NCBI GenBank assembly: GCA_947072665.1
Contig: CAMTIW010000012.1
Location: 1-32,904, forward strand
Reading direction: 5' to 3'
Length of the DNA: 32,904 nt
Source of the DNA: an uncultured Fusobacteriaceae bacterium
Lineage (GTDB): Bacteria > Fusobacteriota > Fusobacteriia > Fusobacteriales > Fusobacteriaceae
A program made the translations under genes and the position numbers. A model generated the notes under the pieces. The model did not search any database, had not been told where the DNA came from, and worked only from the letters and a program-made list of their open reading frames with translations. Below are positions 16,273 to 23,380 of the stretch, one piece after another. Positions within the stretch are counted from its first letter, which is position 1. Each line of letters begins with the position of its first letter.

Positions 16273-17727
16273 ATGGACAAAGATTTACTTTCAATTCAAG
16301 AGGTTAGAGATTTAGTGGCAGCTTCTAAAGAAGCTCAAAAAAAATATGCAAGGTTTACTCAGGAAAAAATAGATGAAATTATTTATGAAATATCTATGGA
16401 GATAAGAAAGCATAGTAGTAAGTTAGCTAAAATGGCTCATGAAGAAACAGGGTTTGGAAAATGGGAAGATAAAATTATAAAAAATGATTTTGCTTCAGTA
16501 AATTGCTACGAATATATTAAAGATATGAAAACAGTAGGGATATTAAAAGAAGATAAGGTTCAAGGAATTATGGAAGTTGGTGTACCAGTAGGTATTGTTG
16601 CAGGTCTTATCCCTTCTACAAATCCAACATCTACAGCAATCTATAAAACATTAATATCTTTAAAAGCAGGGAATGGAATAGTTTTGAGTCCGCATCCCAG
16701 TGCAAAAAATTGTATTATGGAAGCTGTTAAAATTATGAAAGGAGCAGCATATAGGGCTGGTGCTCCAGAAGGACTTATAGGAGTATTAACCATACCATCG
16801 ATGGAAGGAACTTCAGCTCTTATGAAACATAAAGATATAGGTAGTATACTGGCAACAGGTGGAGAGGCTATGGTAAGAGCAGCATATAGTTCAGGAAGAC
16901 CAGCAATAGGAGTAGGACCAGGAAATGGTCCTGCATTTATAGAAAGAACAGCAGATATACCAAAAGCTGTTAAAAGAATATTTGATAGTAAAACCTTTGA
17001 TAATGGAGTTATCTGTGCCTCTGAACAATCAATAATAACTGAAAAAATAATAAAAGAAGGAGTAATGAAAGAAGTAAAAAAACAAGGTGGATATTTTTTA
17101 TCAGAAATTGAATCTGAAAAATTAGGGAAATTTATACTGAGAGCAAATGGAACTATGAATCCACAAATTGTAGGTAAATCAGCAGAAAATATTGCTAAAT
17201 TAGTGGGAATAACTATTCCAGAAGGAACGAAGATATTACTTTCTGAACAAAGAGAAGTTTCAAGTAAAAATCCCTATGCACATGAAAAACTATGTCCTAT
17301 TCTAGCGTTTTTTTGTGAAGAGAATTGGGAAGATGCTTGTGAAAAATCTATAGAAATATTAATGTTTGAAGGGAAGGGGCATACTTTAATTATCCATTCA
17401 GAAAATCAAGATGTAATAAAAGAGTTTGCTTTAAGAAAACCAGTTTCAAGACTTCTTGTAAATACACCAGGAGCATTGGGAGGAATAGGAGCAACAACTA
17501 ATCTTTCACCAGCATTAACACTAGGTTGTGGTGCTGTGGGTGGAAGTTCTACTTCTGATAATGTAACACCTATGAATTTAATCAATATAAGAAGAATTGC
17601 ATGGGGAAAAAGAGAGATAGAAGATATAAGAAAAATTGAGAAGAATAACGATAAAAAGAAAGAAGATAATACAGAAGAGATAGAAAATATGATAAGAAAA
17701 GTAGTTAAAGATATACTTAATAAATAG
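16273..17727 (+). CDS. eutE: EutE, CoA-acylating acetaldehyde dehydrogenase with C-terminal helical tag
   Basis: A 484-residue aldehyde dehydrogenase-superfamily enzyme that oxidises acetaldehyde to acetyl-CoA with NAD+. The catalytic cysteine is C248 in TFDNGVICASEQS. Other family blocks are GIVAGLIPSTNPTSTAIYK, SILATGGEAMVRAAYSSGRPAIGVGPGNGP and GALGGIGATTNLSPALTLGCGAVGGSS. After about residue 447 a charged linker (KNNDKKKEDNTEE) leads to an amphipathic helix, IENMIRKVVKDILNK, at the very C-terminus, resembling an encapsulation peptide. Enteric EutE carries such a peptide at the N-terminus instead, so the position of the tag differs. It is preceded by GGAGGAG and separated from eutM by 129 bases holding a hairpin. 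Confidence 0.95.
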   Translation: MDKDLLSIQEVRDLVAASKEAQKKYARFTQEKIDEIIYEISMEIRKHSSKLAKMAHEETGFGKWEDKIIKNDFASVNCYEYIKDMKTVGILKEDKVQGIMEVGVPVGIVAGLIPSTNPTSTAIYKTLISLKAGNGIVLSPHPSAKNCIMEAVKIMKGAAYRAGAPEGLIGVLTIPSMEGTSALMKHKDIGSILATGGEAMVRAAYSSGRPAIGVGPGNGPAFIERTADIPKAVKRIFDSKTFDNGVICASEQSIITEKIIKEGVMKEVKKQGGYFLSEIESEKLGKFILRANGTMNPQIVGKSAENIAKLVGITIPEGTKILLSEQREVSSKNPYAHEKLCPILAFFCEENWEDACEKSIEILMFEGKGHTLIIHSENQDVIKEFALRKPVSRLLVNTPGALGGIGATTNLSPALTLGCGAVGGSSTSDNVTPMNLINIRRIAWGKREIEDIRKIEKNNDKKKEDNTEEIENMIRKVVKDILNK

Positions 17728-17761
17728 ATTTTATAAATTAAAATAACGGGGGTTAAAAATA

Positions 17762-19060
17762 GTGAAAAAAAATATATTTAAAATTTTAATATTAGAAATA
17801 TTTATTATATTATCACTAACATCTTTTGGACAAGAAGAGAAAATAATAGAAAAAAAGAGTTCATTTGTTAAAGTTAATCAGGAGTTATATTTAAAAAAAG
17901 GTAATTGGTATAGGGAAAACTATGTTGCTCTAAACAATTTGATAAATAAATATGGAAAAAATAATAGTTCTAAAGAAAAGTTTTATGCTGTATTTGATTG
18001 GGATAATACAACTATAATTAATGATGTAGAGGAAGCTTTACTAGCTTATCAATTAGAAAATTTAGAATTTAAAATGAATCCTAAAGAATTTAAAGAAACA
18101 ATTGAAACTGATATACCTAAAAAAGATTTTTTAAAAGATTTCAATAATAAAGATAATAAATCTGTAAATATAGATAAAATTGTAAAAGACATCTCTTCAG
18201 ACTATAAATATTTATATGATAATTATAATGGAATGAAAGGGAAAAAAACATTAGAGGAAATAAAAAAAACATTAGAATATAAAGATTTTATTGTGAAAAT
18301 GAGATATGTATATAAGGCGATTGGAGGTTCATTTAGTGCTGATATTAGTTATCCATGGGTTACATATTTGTTCAAAGGGATGACACAGCAAGAAGTTGCT
18401 AAATTAACTGAAAAATCAAATGACTTAGCACTTCAAGAAAAATTACAGAAAGTAAATTGGACAAGTCCTGGAAAGTTACCTGGGGAAGCTGGAGTTGTAT
18501 CTGTTAACTTTATAAAAGGAATCAGACTAGTAAAAGAACAACAGAACTTGTATGAAGTATTAATGAAAAATGGAATAGATGTCTATATTTGTTCTGCTTC
18601 TTTTATAGATGTGGTGAGAGAATTCGCAACTAATCCTAAATATGGGTATAATGTTCCTTCTGAAAATATATATGCAATGCAGTTAAAAAGAGATGAAAAT
18701 GGAGTGATTTTAGCAGATTTTGATCATGAAAATTATTTCCAAACCCAAGGAAAAGGAAAAACTAAAACAATAAAAAAATATATAGTACCTAAATATGGAA
18801 ATAGAGGTCCGATTTTAGTGGCTGGGGATAGCAGTGGTGATGTTGCAATGCTAACAGATTTCAAAGACACTAAAATGTGTTTAATTATTAATCGTGTAAA
18901 AGGAGGAGCATTAGGGAAAATATCAAAAATTGCTGTGGAAACAAGTGGAAAAGAGAATGTGCGATATTATTTACAAGGGAGAGATAATAATACTGGTGAA
19001 TTTATAAATAGCGAGAGTTCAATATTATTAGGTGAAAAAAGAACTAAACTATTACATTAG
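17762..19060 (+). CDS. exported HAD-superfamily phosphatase, phosphorylcholine/phosphoethanolamine phosphatase-like
   Basis: A 432-residue protein translated from GTG behind a GGGGGT ribosome binding site. Residues 1-23 are a signal peptide (KKNIFKILILEIFIILSLTSFG). HAD motif I is FDWDNTT with nucleophile D79 and acid/base D81; motif II is the Ser in YICSASF; the distal acidic motif is VAGDSSGDVAML. This set resembles the secreted phosphorylcholine phosphatase (PchP) of Pseudomonas, which also accepts phosphoethanolamine; that is family knowledge, and substrate here is inferred. The 250-residue insert between motifs I and II forms a large cap. Lying between eutE and eutT in a eut operon, it could release ethanolamine outside the cytoplasm for uptake by EutH. 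No standard eut gene product is exported in this way. Confidence 0.82.
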   Translation: MKKNIFKILILEIFIILSLTSFGQEEKIIEKKSSFVKVNQELYLKKGNWYRENYVALNNLINKYGKNNSSKEKFYAVFDWDNTTIINDVEEALLAYQLENLEFKMNPKEFKETIETDIPKKDFLKDFNNKDNKSVNIDKIVKDISSDYKYLYDNYNGMKGKKTLEEIKKTLEYKDFIVKMRYVYKAIGGSFSADISYPWVTYLFKGMTQQEVAKLTEKSNDLALQEKLQKVNWTSPGKLPGEAGVVSVNFIKGIRLVKEQQNLYEVLMKNGIDVYICSASFIDVVREFATNPKYGYNVPSENIYAMQLKRDENGVILADFDHENYFQTQGKGKTKTIKKYIVPKYGNRGPILVAGDSSGDVAMLTDFKDTKMCLIINRVKGGALGKISKIAVETSGKENVRYYLQGRDNNTGEFINSESSILLGEKRTKLLH

Positions 19061-19068
19061 GAGGCACT

Positions 19069-19833
19069 ATGGTAGTTACTGAATATTTAGTTAAAGTAAA
19101 GCTAAAAAATAATAATAGTAGTACCTTTATAATAGAAAAAGGAATGATTTTAACTCCTTCTGCAAAGCAATATTTAAATGATAAAGGTATAACTTTATTA
19201 ACAGAAGAAGAGAGAGATTCGGTAAAAAAAGAAGAGAATAAAATTTTAGAAAATAATGAAAAAAAAGAAATTGATAAACCTAGATTCAAAGGTTTATCAG
19301 GTGAGTATTATTATGAAAAACCTGAAAATATGACACATCTTTTTGGAAATATATTGGTACCAAAATTAAATAAAAGAATTGTTTTAAGAGGAAAGATAGA
19401 TACTCTCCTTGCAGAATGGAATGTAGTACATAAAAAATTACTTGAGAAAAAAAATAAAAAACTATCTGAAGATTTAGACTCAATATTTTCTTTTATAAAA
19501 AAAGTTATGATTTCAGAAATGACAGACAATGAACTTAGTGAAGTCGCTGTTTTGGGGTATACATTTGAACAGATAAGAGATATATCACATAACCCTAAAA
19601 AGAATTATGGATTGGAGCATCTATTTGATATAAATCCTAATTATGAAGAACTAATACTTGACCTTAATTTAATTAGAGCTAAAATAAGGGAAATTGAACT
19701 TTATGCTGTAGAGACATTTTCAAATAATTATGGAATCAAAGAGGAAAAAATAGTAAAAGCATTTAATAGAATGAGTAGTGCTATTTATATAATGATGTTA
19801 AAAGGAAAATCAGGAGTATATGGGAATAAATAA
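19069..19833 (+). CDS. eutT: EutT-type ATP:cob(I)alamin adenosyltransferase
   Basis: A 254-residue protein that makes adenosylcobalamin for EutBC. Residues 27-45 hold the EutT N-terminal module (ILTPSAKQYLNDKGITLL). The adenosyltransferase signature KPENMTHLFGNILVPK is near residues 84-99, followed by RIVLRGKIDTLLAEWNVV and a helical bundle to the end. Enteric EutT has a His plus Cys-Cys-x2-Cys metal motif; the present protein contains no cysteine at all, so it belongs to the metal-independent type. The AGGAGGCACT ribosome binding site overlaps the end of the phosphatase gene region, 8 bases apart, showing that the phosphatase is embedded in the operon and not an insertion at its edge. Confidence 0.92.
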   Translation: MVVTEYLVKVKLKNNNSSTFIIEKGMILTPSAKQYLNDKGITLLTEEERDSVKKEENKILENNEKKEIDKPRFKGLSGEYYYEKPENMTHLFGNILVPKLNKRIVLRGKIDTLLAEWNVVHKKLLEKKNKKLSEDLDSIFSFIKKVMISEMTDNELSEVAVLGYTFEQIRDISHNPKKNYGLEHLFDINPNYEELILDLNLIRAKIREIELYAVETFSNNYGIKEEKIVKAFNRMSSAIYIMMLKGKSGVYGNK

Positions 19834-19846
19834 AAAGGAGTAGAGA

Positions 19847-20110
19847 ATGTTAATAGGAACAGTAATTGGAAATGTGTGGGCCACAAGAAAAGATGAAGGA
19901 TTAATTGGAATGAAACTACTTATTATTCTAATGAAAGATGGCTCTGAGATAGTTGCTTGTGACTATATAGGAGCAGGAAAAGGAGATATGGTCATAGTTG
20001 CAACTGGAAGTTCTGCAAGAAAAATTTTAACAAGAGATGATGCTCCCATAGATGCTTCTGTTATTGGTATAATAGATCAGATAGAGTCTGATTATGAGGA
20101 GATGTTATGA
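19847..20110 (+). CDS. eutN: EutN, pentameric shell vertex protein
   Basis: An 87-residue EutN/CcmL-type beta-barrel that closes the vertices of the shell as pentamers. Typical segments: MLIGTVIGNVWATRKDEGLIGMKLLII, VACDYIGAGKGDMVIVATGSSAR and PIDASVIGIIDQI. The length is normal (family about 85-99). It starts behind AAAAAGGAGTAGAGA. Its last codons overlap the next start by 4 bases (ATGA), so the following small gene is translationally coupled to it. Confidence 0.96.
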   Translation: MLIGTVIGNVWATRKDEGLIGMKLLIILMKDGSEIVACDYIGAGKGDMVIVATGSSARKILTRDDAPIDASVIGIIDQIESDYEEML

Positions 20111-20445
20111 AAAAAAAATTAATAGGAAGAGATGAAATTATTAATGAGATTTGTGGTGATAAATTTTATTTAAAGAGAGATATTATATTATCTCCCTCAG
20201 CTAAAGATTATTTAAGAGAGAAAAAAATTACAATTATCTATCCTAAAATAATGGAAAAAAATTCAAATGATAAAGATATTAATAAAGAACTAAATAATAA
20301 AAAAAAATTAGAAATAAAGACAGAAGAAGTTAATATTCTGGAAAATAAAATTATTTTAATTAAAAAAATACTAAAAGAAGAGTTTAATATAATAGATGAA
20401 AATAAAATTTTATTAGTGATAAAAAAAATAATAGGGGGAATTTAA
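20107..20445 (+). CDS. stand-alone EutQ/EutT N-terminal-like module with C-terminal amphipathic helix
   Basis: A 112-residue protein of no family I can name with confidence. Residues 1-45 (KKKLIGRDEIINEICGDKF, then DIILSPSAKDYLREKKITII) resemble the N-terminal module found ahead of the catalytic domain in EutT (here residues 27-45 of the EutT protein) and ahead of the cupin in enteric EutQ. Residues 46-80 are a Lys/Asn-rich linker. Residues 75-112 contain two hydrophobic-charged helices (ENKIILIKKILKEEF, ENKILLVIKKII) that look like encapsulation peptides. The EutQ in this operon has lost the N-terminal part, so this may be the missing half as a separate gene. It overlaps eutN by 4 bases and is 1 base from eutH. 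Confidence 0.7.
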   Translation: MKKKLIGRDEIINEICGDKFYLKRDIILSPSAKDYLREKKITIIYPKIMEKNSNDKDINKELNNKKKLEIKTEEVNILENKIILIKKILKEEFNIIDENKILLVIKKIIGGI

Positions 20446-20446
20446 A

Positions 20447-21526
20447 GTGGAAATAAATCAACTGATTATCTATATTATGGTTATTTTTATGGTAATAGGT
20501 GGAGTGGATAAGATTTTTGGTAATAAATATGGTTATGGGGAGAAGTTTGAAGAGGGAATAATGGCAATGGGAGCACTTGCACTTGCCATGGTAGGAGTTA
20601 TATCTTTAGCACCAGTTTTGGCAAATTTATTAAAACCGATAATATCACCACTTTATATATTTTTAGGTGCTGACCCAGCAATGTTTGCAACAACTTTGCT
20701 TGCAAATGATATGGGGGGATATCCTCTTGCGATACAACTTGCTATAGATCCAAATGCAGGTAAATTTGCTGGTTTAATCTTAGGTGCTATGATGGGTCCA
20801 ACAATAGTATTTACAATTCCAGTAGCTCTTGGAATTATAAAAAAAGAAGATAGAGAATATTTATCAAAAGGAATTTTAGCAGGTATAATTACAATACCGT
20901 TGGGATGTTTTGTTGGTGGAGTAGTAGCAGGTTTTGATGTGAAAATGATTCTTATGAATTTAATTCCAATAATTTTGTTTGCATTACTTATTTCTATTGG
21001 ATTATGGAAGATACCAGAAAAAATGACAACTGGATTTTCTAGATTTGGTCAAGGAGTAGTAATAGTAATAACAATAGGTCTGATAGCTACAATAATAGAA
21101 ACACTCACAGGTTTTGTAATTATACCGGGAATGGCTCCAATTAGTGAAGGAATTGAAGTTGTAGGCGCTATTGCAATAACCCTTGCAGGGGCATTTCCCC
21201 TTGTTCATTTTATAACAAAGGTATTTAAAAAACCTCTTATGAAATTAGGTTCTTTACTTGGAATGAATGATATTGCAGCAGCAGGTTTTGTAGCTTCGCT
21301 TGCTAATAATATACCAATGTTTGGTATATTAAAAGATATGGATAAAAAAGGTAAGATATATAATGTAGCTTTTGCAGTAAGTGCTTCTTTTGTTTTTGGA
21401 GACCATTTAGGTTTCACTGCAGGAGTAGATAAGAGCATGATTTTTCCAATGATAGTAGGAAAATTAACTGCAGGAATTACAGCAGTTTTAGTTGCTAGAA
21501 TGATGTTTAAACACATAAAAGATTAA
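20447..21526 (+). CDS. eutH: EutH, ethanolamine transporter
   Basis: A 359-residue membrane protein with about 10-11 hydrophobic segments, the standard size for EutH. Family blocks are IFMVIGGVDKIFGNKYGYGEKFEEGIMAMGALALAMVG, FATTLLANDMGGYPLA, GLILGAMMGPTIVFTIPVALG, GMNDIAAAGFVASLANNIPMF and ASFVFGDHLGFTAGVD. It imports ethanolamine (or facilitates its diffusion) when external concentrations are low. It starts at GTG behind AGGGGGAA, 1 base after the stop of the preceding small gene. It would take up the ethanolamine produced by the exported phosphatase of this operon. Confidence 0.96.
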   Translation: MEINQLIIYIMVIFMVIGGVDKIFGNKYGYGEKFEEGIMAMGALALAMVGVISLAPVLANLLKPIISPLYIFLGADPAMFATTLLANDMGGYPLAIQLAIDPNAGKFAGLILGAMMGPTIVFTIPVALGIIKKEDREYLSKGILAGIITIPLGCFVGGVVAGFDVKMILMNLIPIILFALLISIGLWKIPEKMTTGFSRFGQGVVIVITIGLIATIIETLTGFVIIPGMAPISEGIEVVGAIAITLAGAFPLVHFITKVFKKPLMKLGSLLGMNDIAAAGFVASLANNIPMFGILKDMDKKGKIYNVAFAVSASFVFGDHLGFTAGVDKSMIFPMIVGKLTAGITAVLVARMMFKHIKD

Positions 21527-21568
21527 AATTAATTAATAGCAATATATTTTAGAATAAAAGGAGTGAAA

Positions 21569-22012
21569 ATGTTGATGAACGAAACTATATTAGAAGATTT
21601 AATAAGAAAAATAATAAAAGATGAGATTTCAAAAGAAAAAAAAGATTATAAAGAAGTGGACCCAAGCGGTGTTTCTGTAGTAAAAGTTGGAGAGATGACA
21701 CCGGAAAGATTTGATACAGGAACTCCAAGTGATCAAGTATATGTAAGTGATTTATATACATTGGAAGAAAGTCCAAGAATAGGGGCTGGACTTATGGAGA
21801 TGAAAGAAACTACTTTTGATTGGACATTAAAATATGATGAAGTTGATTATATAATAGAGGGAACTTTGGAAATAATTATAGATGGTAGAAAAATAATTGG
21901 AAATAAAGGTGATGTTATTTTAATACCTAAAAATACAGCGATTAAATTTAGTGTTCCAAATCATGCTAAGTTTTTATATGTTGTTTATCCTGCTAATTGG
22001 CAACAATTATAG
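21569..22012 (+). CDS. eutQ: EutQ, cupin protein lacking the usual N-terminal module
   Basis: A 147-residue protein; enteric EutQ has about 230. The start ATG at 21569 is 5 bases after AAAGGAG; the in-frame GTG at 21563 lies inside that site. Residues 1-25 (MNETILEDLIRKIIKDEISK) form an amphipathic helix, a likely targeting peptide. From about residue 32 the EutQ cupin is complete: DPSGVSVVKVGEMTPERFDTG, VYVSDLYTLEESPRIGAGLMEM, YDEVDYIIEGTLEIIIDGR, GDVILIPKNTAIKFSVP. EutQ has been linked with acetate kinase activity and microcompartment assembly in Salmonella. The N-terminal module appears as a separate gene at 20107. Confidence 0.92.
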   Translation: MLMNETILEDLIRKIIKDEISKEKKDYKEVDPSGVSVVKVGEMTPERFDTGTPSDQVYVSDLYTLEESPRIGAGLMEMKETTFDWTLKYDEVDYIIEGTLEIIIDGRKIIGNKGDVILIPKNTAIKFSVPNHAKFLYVVYPANWQQL

Positions 22013-22023
22013 GGAGGATAACT

Positions 22024-23148
22024 ATGAAGGAGTTTTGTATTAAACCAATTATTAAATTTGGTGAAAGTTCATTAGATTTTATAAGAGGATTAAAAAATAA
22101 TAAAATTTTCATTGTGACTGACAAAGTAATGGTGCAATTAAAATTGATTGATACAATTACAAATATTTTAAAAGAATCAGGAATAGATTTTTTAATTTTT
22201 GATGAAATTGAACCAAATCCCACAGTTAATATAATAGAAAAAGGATTGAAAAAGATGTTTGAATTTGAACCAGATACTATTATTGGATTTGGTGGTGGCT
22301 CTCCAATTGATGCTTGTAAAGCTATTTTATATTTTGACATAAAATTAAAAAAAGAATTAGAAATAACCTATAAAAAACCTCTTTTTTTAGCGATACCAAC
22401 AACAAGTGGAACCGGGTCAGAAGTAACATCATACAGTGTAATAAGCCAAAATCATAAAAAAATAGCACTTTCTAATCCGCAAATGTTACCTGATATAGCT
22501 ATTTTAAATCCTGAATATATGAAAACATTACCTAAATTTATAGTGGCAGATACAGGAGTAGATGTTTTAACCCATGCAATAGAAGCTTATGTATCATTAA
22601 ATAAAAATTCATTCAGTGATGCATGCTCAATAGAAGCAATTTCAATTATTTATAAATATTTACTTGAACATTATAATGATGTTAAAAAATTAGAACCTCG
22701 TGAAAAAATACAAGAAGCTTCATGTTTGGCAGGAATTGCCTTTAATAATTCATCGCTTGGAATAAATCATAGTATTGCTCACTCTATTGGAGGAAAATTT
22801 GGAATCTCTCATGGAAGAACAAATGGAATTATATTACCATATGTAATGAAAAAAAATATGGAGTTTAACTCAGAAATATATTCAGAAATTGCAAATAAAA
22901 TAAATTTAGATGGTAATAATGTAAAAGGTAAGTGTTTAAATTTAATAATTTTTATTAAGGATTTAAGAAAAAATTTAAAAATAGAAAACTCTTTGAAAGA
23001 ATTTGGGATAGACGAAAACGAATACATAAGCTTTATACCTGAATTAATGAAAGATATAAAACAAGATATATGTACAGAGTTTAATCCTAAGAAATTAAAT
23101 GACGAAGAATATATAGAATTATTATTAAATATTTATTACGGAATTTAA
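22024..23148 (+). CDS. eutG: EutG, iron-containing alcohol dehydrogenase
   Basis: A 374-residue Fe-type alcohol dehydrogenase reducing acetaldehyde to ethanol and regenerating NAD+ for EutE inside the shell. ATG 22024 follows AGGGAGGATAACT; a longer reading from 21997 would overlap eutQ. Motifs: nucleotide-binding GFGGGSPIDACKA (about 94-106), PTTSGTGSEVTSYSVI, then metal ligands in DTGVDVLTHAIEAYVS (Asp, His) and NHSIAHSIGGKFGISHGRTNGIILP (two His). The C-terminal third is Lys/Asn-rich and more divergent. It is the last gene of the operon; an intrinsic terminator follows directly. Confidence 0.93.
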   Translation: MKEFCIKPIIKFGESSLDFIRGLKNNKIFIVTDKVMVQLKLIDTITNILKESGIDFLIFDEIEPNPTVNIIEKGLKKMFEFEPDTIIGFGGGSPIDACKAILYFDIKLKKELEITYKKPLFLAIPTTSGTGSEVTSYSVISQNHKKIALSNPQMLPDIAILNPEYMKTLPKFIVADTGVDVLTHAIEAYVSLNKNSFSDACSIEAISIIYKYLLEHYNDVKKLEPREKIQEASCLAGIAFNNSSLGINHSIAHSIGGKFGISHGRTNGIILPYVMKKNMEFNSEIYSEIANKINLDGNNVKGKCLNLIIFIKDLRKNLKIENSLKEFGIDENEYISFIPELMKDIKQDICTEFNPKKLNDEEYIELLLNIYYGI

Positions 23149-23150
23149 CA

Positions 23151-23184
23151 AAAAAATGATAAGAATTTTTCTTATCATTTTTTT
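23151..23184 (+). terminator. intrinsic terminator of the eut operon
   Basis: The stem AAAAAATGATAAG (23151-23163) pairs with CTTATCATTTTTT (23171-23183) around a 7-base loop and runs into T-rich sequence. It lies 2 bases behind the eutG stop and separates the eut operon from the TRAP operon. Confidence 0.85.
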
Positions 23185-23220
23185 ATTTCTAAACTATATT
23201 TTAAAAAAATGAATTGTTTA

Positions 23221-23250
23221 TTGACAATATATGTGTTAATAGTGTATTAT
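23221..23250 (+). promoter_or_regulatory. putative sigma-70 promoter of the TRAP transporter operon
   Basis: A perfect TTGACA (23221-23226) is followed after 18 bases by TATTAT (23245-23250). The start site would lie near 23257, giving a leader of about 124 bases before dctP. Such a long leader fits the attenuator structure described next. Confidence 0.7.
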
Positions 23251-23286
23251 ATGTTTAAATGAAACGATTTAATAAATCTTTTAAAA

Positions 23287-23342
23287 TAGCAGAGAAGAGA
23301 GAAAAGCTATTCAAGAAAAATATTTTTTGAATGCTTTTTTTT
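23287..23342 (+). promoter_or_regulatory. candidate attenuator: competing antiterminator and terminator hairpins before dctP
   Basis: The terminator is formed by AAAAGC-T-ATTCAAG (23304-23317) pairing with TTTGAAT-GCTTTT (23328-23340), one bulged T, 4-base loop at 23321-23324, followed by further T. An alternative helix pairs AATAGC (23287-23292) with GCTATT (23308-23313), which takes away the lower left arm of the terminator. The apical loop of that helix would be 15 purine-rich bases (AGAGAAGAGAGAAAA). This is the logic of an attenuator sensitive to a protein, RNA or translation signal. It does not fit the hexaloop rule for EutV. No riboswitch class was recognised. Confidence 0.6.
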
Positions 23343-23380
23343 ATATAAATTTTTTTAAAAAATAAATTTTGGAGGGGAAT

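Noticed and set aside
20447-21526. Minus-strand frames within eutH (21002-21208 and 21205-21516)
   Set aside because: They are shadows of a conserved membrane gene and show Cys/Tyr- or Ile-rich noise composition.
23251-23342. TRAP leader as a third EutV/ANTAR site
   Set aside because: The only hexaloop (GAAACG) has G1 and A4, and the helix preceding the terminator has a 15-base loop, so the A1/G4 double-hexaloop rule is not met.
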